DNA of 64,000 nt from Massiliimalia timonensis (GTDB lineage: Bacteria > Bacillota > Clostridia > Oscillospirales > Ruminococcaceae): contig NZ_FYDD01000003.1 of NCBI RefSeq assembly GCF_900186585.1, positions 434,001 through 498,000 on the forward strand, in the 5' to 3' direction. Below the pieces are notes generated by a model that worked only from the letters and a program-made list of their open reading frames with translations, made no database searches and was not told where the DNA came from. Made by a program: the position numbers and the translations under genes. Of the stretch, positions 34,778-43,946 are shown one piece after another. The stretch's first letter is position 1. Every line of letters starts with the position of its first letter.

Positions 34778-35213
34778 GTTTTGTTTCCTCCAGTTCTTTT
34801 CTTAACTGTTTCAATGCCGCCAACTTCCAATAGTTTACTGTGCTTCTGCTCCGTCCGTACTCATTCCCGATTTTTCTTTCGCTGTAACCGAGGAAGAAAT
34901 TCATCAGCAGAACAGTACGCCTTTGTTCTGACAGATTAGCTAATGCGTCGGCTAACCGTCTACTTGTAACGACAACTTCTTTTCCTTGCACGACAAAAAC
35001 AGTCGGCTTCTCATAAACATACTGCTCAAAGTAGTTGTCGGTTGCAAATGGTTCAAAAGACGTTTCTGACATCAGATAGTCAAGCGACACTTCATGCTTC
35101 TGTTTTCGTCCCAAATCGCGGTACGCGTTGATTGCCGCGTTACGGAGAACGACTTTACAGAACGCGGCAAAGGCATATTCGATATGCTCCATAAATTGTT
35201 CGGAATACCTCAT
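34767..35213 (-). CDS. Element-encoded sigma-70-like factor
   Basis: 148 residues. An N-terminal region-2-like segment comes first. The C-terminal region-4 HTH is LSEQRRTVLLMNFFLGYSERKIGNEYGRSRSTVNYWKLAALKQLRKEL. It resembles Tn916 orf7, a regulator of conjugative genes. It is transcribed with the small HTH gene. Its counterpart in element B is at 40.6 kb. Confidence 0.87.
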   Translation of the reverse strand: MRYSEQFMEHIEYAFAAFCKVVLRNAAINAYRDLGRKQKHEVSLDYLMSETSFEPFATDNYFEQYVYEKPTVFVVQGKEVVVTSRRLADALANLSEQRRTVLLMNFFLGYSERKIGNEYGRSRSTVNYWKLAALKQLRKELEETKHEE

Positions 35214-35561
35214 TTTCTCATCACCCCCCCTTTTCTTCCCAGTAGGGGGCTATTACGACAAACGCCCATGCAGACGTAAAACCGCATAGGCGTTTGGTAA
35301 TATGAGTTATTTAAGTAATTATGATGATTTGTGTGTTCATCTCTATGGTTGCAAAAAACCGTTGCATGGAATAGGCTTTTTTTAACAATGGAATAGAATT
35401 AAAAATGTGAAAAAGAAACATGGCAATATCTCCCGACACCGCCATGTATATAAAAATAATTGTGTATTTGCCGCTATTCCATTTTATATACAGGAAATGG
35501 CGGTTTGTTTTCCTATCACAAAACAGAAAGAGCCAATAATCATAAGATTTATTTCTTGTGA
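35214..35561. other. Intergenic region upstream of the element A sigma gene
   Basis: It contains an inverted repeat CAAACGCC...GGCGTTTG (35260-35297), a short AT-rich segment related to 41.28-41.40 kb in element B, and the terminator of the TetR operon. No gene is supported. Confidence 0.5.
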
Positions 35562-35573
35562 TTATCGGCTCTG
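35528..35573 (-). terminator. Terminator of the TetR-flavodoxin-KTR operon
   Basis: On the minus strand AGCCGATAATCACAAGA pairs with TCTTATGATTATTGGCT, followed by CTTTCTGTTTT. A very similar hairpin ends the Cfr-like operon at 41.4 kb. Confidence 0.75.
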
Positions 35574-35750
35574 CGTCAATGCGTCTGGCTCTGTGATAAC
35601 TGAAATATTCAGATTTTTTACATTGATAAGATTTTCCTGCTTGCACTTCGGACAGTATAGGGGAAAATTCTTTATTTCTGTATCTTCCCGTATCCTTAAT
35701 CGGGTTTTATTATTGCATACAGGACATAAAATCCATTTTTCTTGTTGCAA
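35562..35750 (-). CDS. Cysteine-rich KTR-domain protein (element A)
   Basis: 62 residues with two CxxC zinc-ribbon pairs: CPVCNNKTRLRI and CPKCKQENLINV. The NKTR stretch names the family. These tiny proteins often lie next to resistance or cargo genes in Firmicute conjugative elements. Function unknown. A close paralog at 42.5 kb precedes the Cfr-like gene. Confidence 0.88.
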   Translation of the reverse strand: MQQEKWILCPVCNNKTRLRIREDTEIKNFPLYCPKCKQENLINVKNLNISVITEPDALTQSR

Positions 35751-35780
35751 TGCACCACCTCATTTCTAATCAGACTACTT

Positions 35781-36542
35781 TCAATGAAAATCAGAAACAG
35801 AGTGTTGGAAAATCACTTGTTTCCCCAAAATAGTAATTGCTTTCTCGCTACATTGATTTACGCACCGATAGCATAACGTACACCGTCCGTCTGCTATAAT
35901 CTTATCTTCTGATAATGACAAATTGTTCATAGGACACACCAATGCACATTTCCCGCACTTTATACAAGCGTCGGTATCTATCTGTATTTTGTCTGAATAT
36001 TCTTGTGTTTTACGGAAAAACCAAAGCCGCTGTCCAAAAAGCCCTGTAATATGGCATAAAAATCCCAAACCGTCTTTAGTTGGAGTACCATTTTTCAAAT
36101 TGCACACCGCTGATTTTATGCGTTCTTCCGCTTGTATGACAATTTGCTTATTTTGAGCCGGAGTACGCTTTAAGGATTTTACATCACAAATACAATCCGG
36201 CATTTTCAAATGAAGTCCACCCCATACCTGTGCGCCGTATCTCTCGAACAATCTTGCAGATACACCCGCACCGTCGCCGCTAAACAGTCCCATTGTTGCA
36301 ATAATGAAAATACGTTTTCCTTTCCATACATCAGAATTTTCGCAGATAAAATCCCGTACAATTTTAGGTAAGTTACTGTAATAGATTGGATAAGCAAAAA
36401 TGATGTCTTTATGATATGTAACTTTTTCCATTGTACCTGTATCTTCTAACGGGGTTATTTCAATGTTCCTGTCATATAGAGCAAAAAACTTTTCTAAACA
36501 ATATTTTGTATTTCCTGTTCCGCTAAAATAAATCCCAATCAT
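35781..36542 (-). CDS. EFR1-type flavodoxin-ferredoxin fusion
   Basis: 253 residues. The N-terminal flavodoxin-like domain begins IGIYFSGTGNTKYC. The C-terminal 60 residues carry two 4Fe-4S motifs, CIKCGKCALVCP and CTLCYRCVNQCS. It would move electrons between FMN and Fe-S clusters in an unknown anaerobic reaction. It overlaps the TetR gene by four bases (ATGA), so the regulator and redox protein are co-translated. The pair is AT-rich cargo inside element A. Confidence 0.92.
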   Translation of the reverse strand: MIGIYFSGTGNTKYCLEKFFALYDRNIEITPLEDTGTMEKVTYHKDIIFAYPIYYSNLPKIVRDFICENSDVWKGKRIFIIATMGLFSGDGAGVSARLFERYGAQVWGGLHLKMPDCICDVKSLKRTPAQNKQIVIQAEERIKSAVCNLKNGTPTKDGLGFLCHITGLFGQRLWFFRKTQEYSDKIQIDTDACIKCGKCALVCPMNNLSLSEDKIIADGRCTLCYRCVNQCSEKAITILGKQVIFQHSVSDFH

Positions 36543-37159
36543 ATTTTTTCTCCCGTATTATCTAAAAAGGAAAGTTGAAAAACGTCCATAAAATCAATGA
36601 CTTTCTCTCTCCAGTCATTATCATAATTTACATTATTCATGGTGGCTAATGAAGTAATACCATGTATAAAAGCCCAAATGGTTATGATAATATCATTTTG
36701 CTTTCCTTCTGAATAGTGCGTCTGCTCTAATAATTCACTTACAACATTTTTATAGATAATATAAGGTTTATAGTTTTGGTCATCTGGCATTGATAATGAT
36801 AAGTCAATTTTTATATTGGATTGAGAATATAAAAATTGAAAATAAGTAGGGTTGTCTACAAAGAAAGATACATATGCTATTCCCATATCTTTTAATATTT
36901 CTGCAACATTATTATTCTTTTGAACGGTACTTTCTAATTGTTTAGAAAATCTATCTGTGATAAATAATTGCATTGCTTCAAGAAGTTCCTCTTTATTTTG
37001 AAAATGGCTATAAGGGGCAGCATGGCTGACACCACACGCCGCAGCTACCTTTCTCAAAGAAAAAGCATTTACTCCCTCTGTATTTACAATCTGAATACCT
37101 GTTTCAATCAATGCGTTTCGCAAGTCTTTATGATGATAAGTCTGTCGTTGCTGTTCCAT
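36539..37159 (-). CDS. TetR-family repressor
   Basis: 206 residues. The N-terminal HTH is LRNALIETGIQIVNTEGVNAFSLRKVAAACGVSHAAPYSHFQNKEELLEAM. The C-terminal ligand domain resembles the WHG-type (AcrR-like) group. The start at 37159 has GGAGGAATTAGC. The longer open frame runs through the promoter. It likely represses its own operon through the direct repeats at 37175-37216. Confidence 0.92.
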   Translation of the reverse strand: MEQQRQTYHHKDLRNALIETGIQIVNTEGVNAFSLRKVAAACGVSHAAPYSHFQNKEELLEAMQLFITDRFSKQLESTVQKNNNVAEILKDMGIAYVSFFVDNPTYFQFLYSQSNIKIDLSLSMPDDQNYKPYIIYKNVVSELLEQTHYSEGKQNDIIITIWAFIHGITSLATMNNVNYDNDWREKVIDFMDVFQLSFLDNTGEKI

Positions 37160-37174
37160 GCTAATTCCTCCAAT

Positions 37175-37218
37175 CTTTACACTGTCTATATTATAAAATT
37201 CAAACTTTACACTGTCAA
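37175..37218 (-). promoter_or_regulatory. Promoter with paired GACAGTGTAAAG operators for the TetR operon
   Basis: On the minus strand TTGACA (37213-37218) and TATAAT (37190-37195) are exactly 17 bp apart. A 12-bp direct repeat GACAGTGTAAAG covers the -35 region (37205-37216) and the start region (37175-37186), 30 bp apart. Confidence 0.85.
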
Positions 37219-37385
37219 GATTAAAAGAGATTTTAAGCAATGATACTCGAAATATTTTCGGTTATTTATTTGGCATTTCAGGAACTTTTCCGTATTAAGA
37301 GATAAGAAAAACTTTTTGAAAAATTTCTCTCAAAACTTCGGCAAAATCGCCCTATGCGGTGTTGTAGGTAGTGAGAGGAAAATCA

Positions 37386-37475
37386 GAGGGTTTGGGAAAC
37401 TTCCCAACAAGCAAAATGCAGCGCATTTTCGGAAAAGGGTACCCTTTTCCTATGCTTGCTATTCAGTTTTCACTT
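37386..37475. other. oriT-like sequence, copy in element A
   Basis: It contains GGGTTTGGGAAACTTCCCAA, then CAAGCAAAATGC and a GGAAAAGGGTACCCTTTTCC palindrome before TGCTTGCTAT. It is the same architecture as the copies at 43.5 and 49.0 kb. It could be a transfer origin. Confidence 0.55.
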
Positions 37476-37503
37476 CAACAAACTATGAAAGGACGGGAAA
37501 GGA

Positions 37504-37761
37504 ATGGAAAGGAAACAAGATATTGAAAACAGTGGATTTATACCACAAAAGGGCAATCCGCTACATGAAACTGTCACTTACAAAATCGGCGGCACAATTT
37601 TTGAAGTGTCAACGATTTGCGGCGGCTCGGAACTGCTTTATAACAAAATGGAACGGCTCATAAGAGCGGAATCCGTCAAAACGCCTACTGACAAAGAAAA
37701 AGAAGTCCGCTATAATAAAGATAGCAACCTGTTTGTCGGGCGTTCATTACAGGAGGAATGA
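37504..37761 (+). CDS. TnpW-like small protein (element A)
   Basis: 85 residues. The core VTYKIGGTIFEVSTICGGSELLYNKMERLIRAE matches the small protein encoded beside TnpX-type recombinases. Function is not established. It ends four bases before the broken recombinase gene and has GGAAAGGA at its start. Confidence 0.75.
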   Translation: MERKQDIENSGFIPQKGNPLHETVTYKIGGTIFEVSTICGGSELLYNKMERLIRAESVKTPTDKEKEVRYNKDSNLFVGRSLQEE

Positions 37762-39628
<1,867 letters not shown>

Positions 39629-39705
39629 TAGTCCTCCTTTCCGACAGCCGAATAAACAGGTATAATGTGTTGCTATCATTATACCATATCCCGCCGCCTA
39701 ATGCA

Positions 39706-39879
39706 CTACTCGGACGCTAAAAATCCCGGATTTCCGGGCTTTTTCTGCAAATCCTTTACAATGAGTTTCTCAATCTTTTTATGGATTGTATCGGTTGCCT
39801 TTTCACTCGGCAACGCTTGAACAAGATAGGTGATTTTCCCTATTTTGCGTTCGGTTGTAATTGTCTGTTTTTTATCCAT
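39706..39879 (-). CDS. TnpW-like small protein (element B)
   Basis: 57 residues. RKIGKITYLVQALPSEKATDTIHKKIEKLIVKD is the TnpW core. The ATG at 39879 follows AAAAGGAGG. It lies directly upstream of the recombinase, as in the other two elements. Confidence 0.75.
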   Translation of the reverse strand: MDKKQTITTERKIGKITYLVQALPSEKATDTIHKKIEKLIVKDLQKKPGNPGFLASE

Positions 39880-39930
39880 TAGAAAAACCTCCTTTTCCTG
39901 TATGGATAAACTATATTCGTCAAAAGGCAA

Positions 39931-40337
39931 AAACGGGCGGTTGTTAGCTGCAACCTCACGGGAGTTTCACCCCGGCCCATGCTTATGGGTGCGCCGCGCA
40001 ATACTTTGAGGGTGTTCAACGCGGGAGTATCATTGTGCCGCCTTGTATGTCGTCGCCCACAAGCTGCTAAACCTGTTTTACGGCGCGGTAGTTCTCGCTC
40101 GGCTTTTCCCCTATGGGGAAAAGCTGTCATGGCGTACCCGCCGACTGGCTCGGTACAGACGGAATGTACCCGTTTGCCTGTTATGCTGCGCACCAAAGGC
40201 CGCTTTCTTTGTCAAAGAACAATAGGCTTTGTCGGCCTGCAAAAGCACATCAACAGCGGATATGCTTTTGCGGAACGACAAATAGCCCATAACGGGAAGC
40301 GTGGAAAGGGGACACGCTCCCCGCATGGGCTAAAAGA
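39931..40337 (-). ncRNA. Candidate structured RNA upstream of tnpW and the recombinase
   Basis: This 400-bp segment of element B has no supported gene. Perfect or near-perfect stems are: AGCCCAT/ATGGGCT (40284-40331) enclosing GGGAAGCGTG/CACGCTCCC; GCAAAAGCA/TGCTTTTGC (40239-40271); and GCTTTTCCCC/GGGGAAAAGC (40102-40124). The strand is inferred from the flanking minus-strand genes. It could be a long leader of the tnpW-recombinase transcript or an independent RNA. Open frames through it on both strands carry no ribosome site. Confidence 0.5.
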
Positions 40338-40580
40338 TTATCCTACATGAAAAGCAAGGGTGCGGGTAATAAGGCGCACTTGCAGCCTGTTACGCATTTC
40401 CTCGTCCACATAGGAATAGGTATTGCCCGCGTCGTCTTTCAGCGTGCGGGTACAAAGTTTCGCTATGTAACCCTCGTAGTGCTTCAAGATCGCGCACATG
40501 GCGGTTGTGTCGCCGTTTGCCGCTGCGGAAATGACAGGGAACGGCAACAGATTTTCAGACTTCCTAACGGTATTCATCAT
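40338..40580 (-). CDS. Conjugative-transposon HTH protein (HTH_16 type, element B)
   Basis: About 80 residues. LLPFPVISAAANGDTTAMCAILKHYEGYIAKLC corresponds to the element A protein at 34.6 kb. The start (two adjacent ATGs, 40580/40577) has GGAGGG upstream and overlaps the end of the sigma gene. Confidence 0.85.
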   Translation of the reverse strand: MMNTVRKSENLLPFPVISAAANGDTTAMCAILKHYEGYIAKLCTRTLKDDAGNTYSYVDEEMRNRLQVRLITRTLAFHVG

Positions 40581-41001
40581 CTGCTTTTCCCTCCAAATAC
40601 TGTTTGATTTTCGCAAGCGCGGATTTCCTGTGCCGGAAAACCGTCGTGCGTACAACATTCAGCAGTTCGCCAATTTCCGCGTCGCTCATATCCAAGAAGT
40701 AGGACAAAAGGATAATGTCGCGTTTCCTTTCGGGCAAAGCGTTAAGGGCTTCGGCAAGCAGTTCATTTTTGACGAGTACATCAAAGCCGGACACTTGAAA
40801 ACGGAAATAATCGCTTTCGTATTCGTCCGTTGTGAAAAGCTGCGCGAGTTCGCTTTCGCTCAAATCCGAAAAAGTAACTTCGCGTGCTGCGCGTTTCGCA
40901 AGAGTGCGGCGGTGGCTTTTCGCTTCGCCGACCAAAGTTTTCTTTGCTAATGCGTCGTACTGATGTTGTATTCTTTCCTTGTCGGAAGAAGATAGCTCCA
41001 T
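40564..41001 (-). CDS. Element-encoded sigma-70-like factor (element B)
   Basis: 145 residues. Region-4 HTH: LPERKRDIILLSYFLDMSDAEIGELLNVVRTTVFRHRKSALAKIKQYL. It starts at ATG 41001 with AAGGAGGTG. It is paralogous in role and position to the gene at 34.8 kb, although the sequence is quite diverged. Confidence 0.87.
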   Translation of the reverse strand: MELSSSDKERIQHQYDALAKKTLVGEAKSHRRTLAKRAAREVTFSDLSESELAQLFTTDEYESDYFRFQVSGFDVLVKNELLAEALNALPERKRDIILLSYFLDMSDAEIGELLNVVRTTVFRHRKSALAKIKQYLEGKADDEYR

Positions 41002-41119
41002 AGAGTTCACCTCCTTCCCGCGTGGAGTAGAGGACGGGAGTTAAGGGCTTGTCCTCTCTGCCCCTTTCGCTCCGTACCCGTTCGGGAGATGGCTCTTGAG
41101 TGCGCTTTTCAGAAAAAAG

Positions 41120-41165
41120 TTGAAAAAAGCAAAATGCGCCCGTCCGCAAGACGCGGACGGGCGCA
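41120..41165 (-). terminator. GC-rich terminator upstream of the sigma gene
   Basis: On the minus strand GCGCCCGTCCGC pairs with GCGGACGGGCGC, followed by ATTTTGCTTTTTT. Confidence 0.85.
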
Positions 41166-41388
41166 AAGGAAATGTAAGCAGTAGCTAAATGTATTGACAG
41201 TTCACATTCATAGCCGGAATATCCCGCTTGCGGAGCATAGCTTTTTTTGACCGCAAAGCATTAGGCGGGTTACAGTAAATAAAAATGGACACGGCGATAC
41301 CTCCCCGATACCGCCGTATCCTTAAAAAAGGGCGACTTTAATACACTACCCGCAATCCATTCTATAATAGGGAACAGCGGCTTTTGCG

Positions 41389-41447
41389 CAATATTAAATA
41401 AAAAAGCCGATAACACATAGGTTTTTTGACCTAATGCGTTATCGGCT
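41389..41447 (-). terminator. Terminator of the KTR-Cfr-like operon
   Basis: On the minus strand AGCCGATAAC pairs with GTTATCGGCT, with further pairing of GCATTAGG/CCTATG. TTTTTATTTAAT follows. Confidence 0.85.
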
Positions 41448-41474
41448 CTGCGTCTATGCGTCTGGCACTTTTAA

Positions 41475-42458
41475 TCATTTTTTTTTGAATTTATTATATG
41501 TGTTAGCTAACTGTCCACAAGCCGCGTTAATCTCTCTGCCATGAGAAACTCTCATAGTAACTTCAAGTCCTGCTTGCTCTAATTGATGTTTGAATGCAAC
41601 TATTTCCCGTTTCTGTGGTGCTTTAATTCTTGAATTGCTTGTTGGGTTGTATTGTAACACGTTAATCATAACTTTTTTGCCCCGAAACCATTTTGCAAGT
41701 TGTCTTACATCTGAGGGCCGGTCATTTATACCCGGTAAAAGCAAATACGCAAAGACAATTTTGCGATTATGCCTTTCAGAATAGGATAAGGCTTGCTTAA
41801 CAACATCTTCAATAGCATATATGCGCATGTGAGGAATAATACGATTTCTTGCAGATTGTGTTGCTGCGTGTAAAGATATTGTCAACTGAATTTTAAGATG
41901 TTCCTCGCGCAATTTTTTTAATTGATCGACCGGACCAACTGTTGATATGGTAATGCCGTCGGTTGGAAAGTTGAGCCCATATCTATCTCGGAGAATATGG
42001 ATTGCTTTTATCAAGTTGTCATAATTGAATAAAGGCTCTCCCATACCCATAAAAACGATACGGTTTACTTTTCGACGCAACAATATAATCTGTTGTACGA
42101 TTTCTGACGATGTTAGATTACGAACAAAGCCATTTCGCCCGGACTCACAAAAAATACAACCAACAGGACAACCGACTTGTGTGCTCACGCAAACAGTTCC
42201 ACCATCTCGCCGCTTGATAAAAACCGTTTCAATGTATTTGTTGTCTTTCAGTTCGTAAACATACTTTTCAGTATCACTGCTTTTGCAAATATTTTTTACC
42301 AACATTGATAGATTTTTTTTGCGTGGTAATTGCTTATATAATTCTTCATATAAGGCTTTTGCTTCATTCTCGCCAATAACTTCCGACATTTCTTTGTAAG
42401 TAAATCCGTATGGATCATTCCGTACTTCCGCAGGCGTATATTTAGGTAAACGTTTCAT
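41475..42458 (-). CDS. Cfr/RlmN-family radical-SAM 23S rRNA methyltransferase
   Basis: 327 residues. The radical-SAM cluster motif CPVGCIFC lies near residues 97-105 and FMGMGEPLFNYD is the SAM site. The catalytic C-terminal Cys is in NAACGQLA (near 313). The family methylates A2503 of 23S rRNA: C2 by RlmN (housekeeping), C8 by Cfr (resistance to phenicols, lincosamides, oxazolidinones, pleuromutilins and streptogramin A). FAYLLLPGIND and LQYNPTSN are nearer to Cfr (AYIMLPGVND, IRYNPT) than to RlmN. The mobile setting and the leader-peptide attenuator favour a Cfr-like resistance role. Substrate carbon and drug spectrum are inferred. The gene is AT-rich against its neighbours. Confidence 0.85.
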   Translation of the reverse strand: MKRLPKYTPAEVRNDPYGFTYKEMSEVIGENEAKALYEELYKQLPRKKNLSMLVKNICKSSDTEKYVYELKDNKYIETVFIKRRDGGTVCVSTQVGCPVGCIFCESGRNGFVRNLTSSEIVQQIILLRRKVNRIVFMGMGEPLFNYDNLIKAIHILRDRYGLNFPTDGITISTVGPVDQLKKLREEHLKIQLTISLHAATQSARNRIIPHMRIYAIEDVVKQALSYSERHNRKIVFAYLLLPGINDRPSDVRQLAKWFRGKKVMINVLQYNPTSNSRIKAPQKREIVAFKHQLEQAGLEVTMRVSHGREINAACGQLANTYNKFKKK

Positions 42459-42474
42459 TTTTATATCCTTTCTT

Positions 42475-42660
42475 CTAAATAATAAAAGTTTGTTTTTCTG
42501 TATTTTTGATTACAATCTCTAATTTTTCTACATCAATGATATGCGTCAATTTGCATTTAGGGCAGAAAAGAGGAAAATCTTTTAATACAGTATTATGAAA
42601 TACTTGAACTCTCGTCTTTCCGTTACAAATCGGACATTTTATCCAATATTTTTTAAGCAT
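42475..42660 (-). CDS. Cysteine-rich KTR-domain protein (element B)
   Basis: 61 residues with two CxxC pairs, CPICNGKTRVQV and CPKCKLTHIIDV, close to the element A protein at 35.6 kb. It lies between the attenuator and the Cfr-like gene and is transcribed with it. The start has AAAAAGGACGAG upstream. Its role in these operons is unknown. Confidence 0.88.
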   Translation of the reverse strand: MLKKYWIKCPICNGKTRVQVFHNTVLKDFPLFCPKCKLTHIIDVEKLEIVIKNTEKQTFII

Positions 42661-42683
42661 TATATTTCACTCGTCCTTTTTAC

Positions 42684-42729
42684 ACAAAAAAATGCAGGTC
42701 AATCCTCAACATGAGCATTGACCTGCATT
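42684..42729 (-). terminator. Attenuator terminator in the leader of the Cfr-like operon
   Basis: On the minus strand AATGCAGGTCAAT pairs with ATTGACCTGCATT, followed by seven Ts. It lies between the leader peptide and the first structural gene, so transcription would stop here unless the leader refolds. Confidence 0.9.
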
Positions 42730-42881
42730 TATAATGCACAGAGCAGTACAACAAAACTAAGGCATAGCTTGCACTATGTCTATACTATATCTATACGTCG
42801 TTAGTTTTTTGTATAGCATCCGCAAAATAAGCATGACAAAAAAGCCCATGTTGAAAATGGGAAAATCCTTTTTTTCAATGC

Positions 42882-42908
42882 TTATCTAATACGCATGCTA
42901 TGCAACAT
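42882..42908 (-). CDS. Leader peptide MLHSMRIR
   Basis: An 8-residue open frame with a near-ideal ribosome site (AAAGGAGGCGG, 42914-42924) right after the promoter and followed by hairpins and a terminator. Short peptides of this kind control erm, cfr-type and tet ribosome-protection genes: drug-stalled or slowed ribosomes on the leader change the RNA fold. Too short for database support; the call rests on layout. Confidence 0.75.
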   Translation of the reverse strand: MLHSMRIR

Positions 42909-42936
42909 AAACGCCGCCTCCTTTTACATAAATTTT

Positions 42937-42965
42937 ATTTTATCAGAAAATCAGTCTACTGTCAA
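42937..42965 (-). promoter_or_regulatory. Promoter of the attenuated KTR-Cfr-like operon
   Basis: On the minus strand TTGACA (42960-42965) and TAAAAT (42937-42942) are separated by 17 bp. The leader ribosome site follows within about 15 bp of the -10 box. Confidence 0.82.
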
Positions 42966-43058
42966 TACACAACAGGAAGTATTTAACCTAATGATATGAA
43001 TTGTGTGGACATATCCAAAAAGAAAGGTGAACTGTAAAATGTAACAGGGTGAATGAAA

Positions 43059-43415
43059 ATGGCAAAAAGACCCGTACCATTGTACGACTTTAAGGCTTTC
43101 GGGGCAGCTATAAAAGCCGCGAGAAATGAATACGGCGAGAGCCGCAAAAAGGTAAGCGACGAGTTATATATTTCCCCGCGCTACCTTGCGAATATCGAGA
43201 ACAAGGGACAACAGCCGAGTTTACAGGTATTCTATGACCTTGTAACCCGGTATCATATTTCGGTAGATCAATTTTTCTTCCCGAACAGCAATGCGGAGAA
43301 ATCCACCGGGCGGCGGCAGCTTGACGCGCTGCTGGACGGTATGAGCGATAAAGGCATACGGATTGTAACCGCAACAGCAAGGGAGATAACGGAAGTCGAA
43401 AAAGCAGAGGATTAA
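43059..43415 (+). CDS. XRE-family HTH protein
   Basis: 118 residues. The HTH is FGAAIKAARNEYGESRKKVSDELYISPRYLANIENKGQQPSLQVFYDLV, followed by a short tail. It is divergent from the attenuated operon and lies upstream of the mobilisation genes, so it is a likely repressor in this control region. Two in-frame ATGs exist (43053, 43059). The second has better spacing from AGGGTGA. Confidence 0.88.
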   Translation: MAKRPVPLYDFKAFGAAIKAARNEYGESRKKVSDELYISPRYLANIENKGQQPSLQVFYDLVTRYHISVDQFFFPNSNAEKSTGRRQLDALLDGMSDKGIRIVTATAREITEVEKAED

Positions 43416-43502
43416 CCTCACAATATGAGAAATCGGGAGATTGCAGCGCATGGCGGCTGCAATCTTTTTTTGCGTCCAAAATCAAAGGAACGCGCAACAA
43501 AT

Positions 43503-43610
43503 ACCGCCTTTCGGTGGGGGTATGGAGTAGATAGCAAGCACAGCAAACGAGTACCCGTTTGCGGAAAATGCTTGTTGGGATAATCCCAAACCCTTATACC
43601 GAAAGGCGGT
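43503..43610. other. Candidate origin of transfer (oriT) ahead of mobC
   Basis: Outer inverted repeats ACCGCCTTTCGGT (43503-43515) and ACCGAAAGGCGGT (43598-43610) enclose a GCAAACG/CGTTTGC palindrome and GCTTGTTGGGATAATCCCAA. It sits just upstream of mobC and the relaxase, the usual oriT position. Similar sequences recur at 37.4 and 49.0 kb. Confidence 0.65.
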
Positions 43611-43616
43611 GCGGAA

Positions 43617-43946
43617 ATGGAAAACCGAAAGAGAAATATACAGATGAAGTTTTACGTTACGGAAGAAGAAAAGCGGCTGATCGACGAGAAGATGAAGCAG
43701 CTTCCCATAAAGCAGTATGGGGCATACTTCCGTAAAATGGCGATAGACGGGTATATTCTTGTCGTTGACCGAAGCGACACAAAAGCATATATCCGGGAAC
43801 TGCAAGCGGTGAGCCGGAACATCAACCAAATTGCAAAACGCGCCAATGCGACGGGGACGGTTTACAGGCAGGATATAGAGGACATTAAAAAGGCGGTGGA
43901 CGAGATATGGCGGTTACAAAGACGCACCCTATTAAATCAACCTTAA
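43617..43946 (+). CDS. MobC-like relaxosome protein
   Basis: 109 residues: an N-terminal ribbon-helix-helix-like segment (IQMKFYVTEEEKRLIDEKMKQL) and the MobC tail (VSRNINQIAKRANATGTVYRQDIEDIKKAVDEIW). It helps the relaxase to open oriT. It overlaps the relaxase gene by 40 bp, and the start has AAAGGCGGTG. Confidence 0.9.
   Translation: MENRKRNIQMKFYVTEEEKRLIDEKMKQLPIKQYGAYFRKMAIDGYILVVDRSDTKAYIRELQAVSRNINQIAKRANATGTVYRQDIEDIKKAVDEIWRLQRRTLLNQP

Larger units (their letters stand above)
41002..41474. other. Intergenic region between sigma gene and Cfr-like cargo
   Basis: It holds two minus-strand hairpins, the terminator of the cargo operon (41389-41447) and a GC-rich terminator (41137-41165), plus a low-complexity stretch like that at 35.3-35.5 kb. 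No gene is supported. Confidence 0.6.

Noticed and set aside
39879..40196. A 105-codon minus-strand frame upstream of tnpW, and smaller frames on both strands nearby
   Set aside because: No ribosome sites are present and the region is dominated by strong stems, so an RNA or DNA structure explains it better than a protein.
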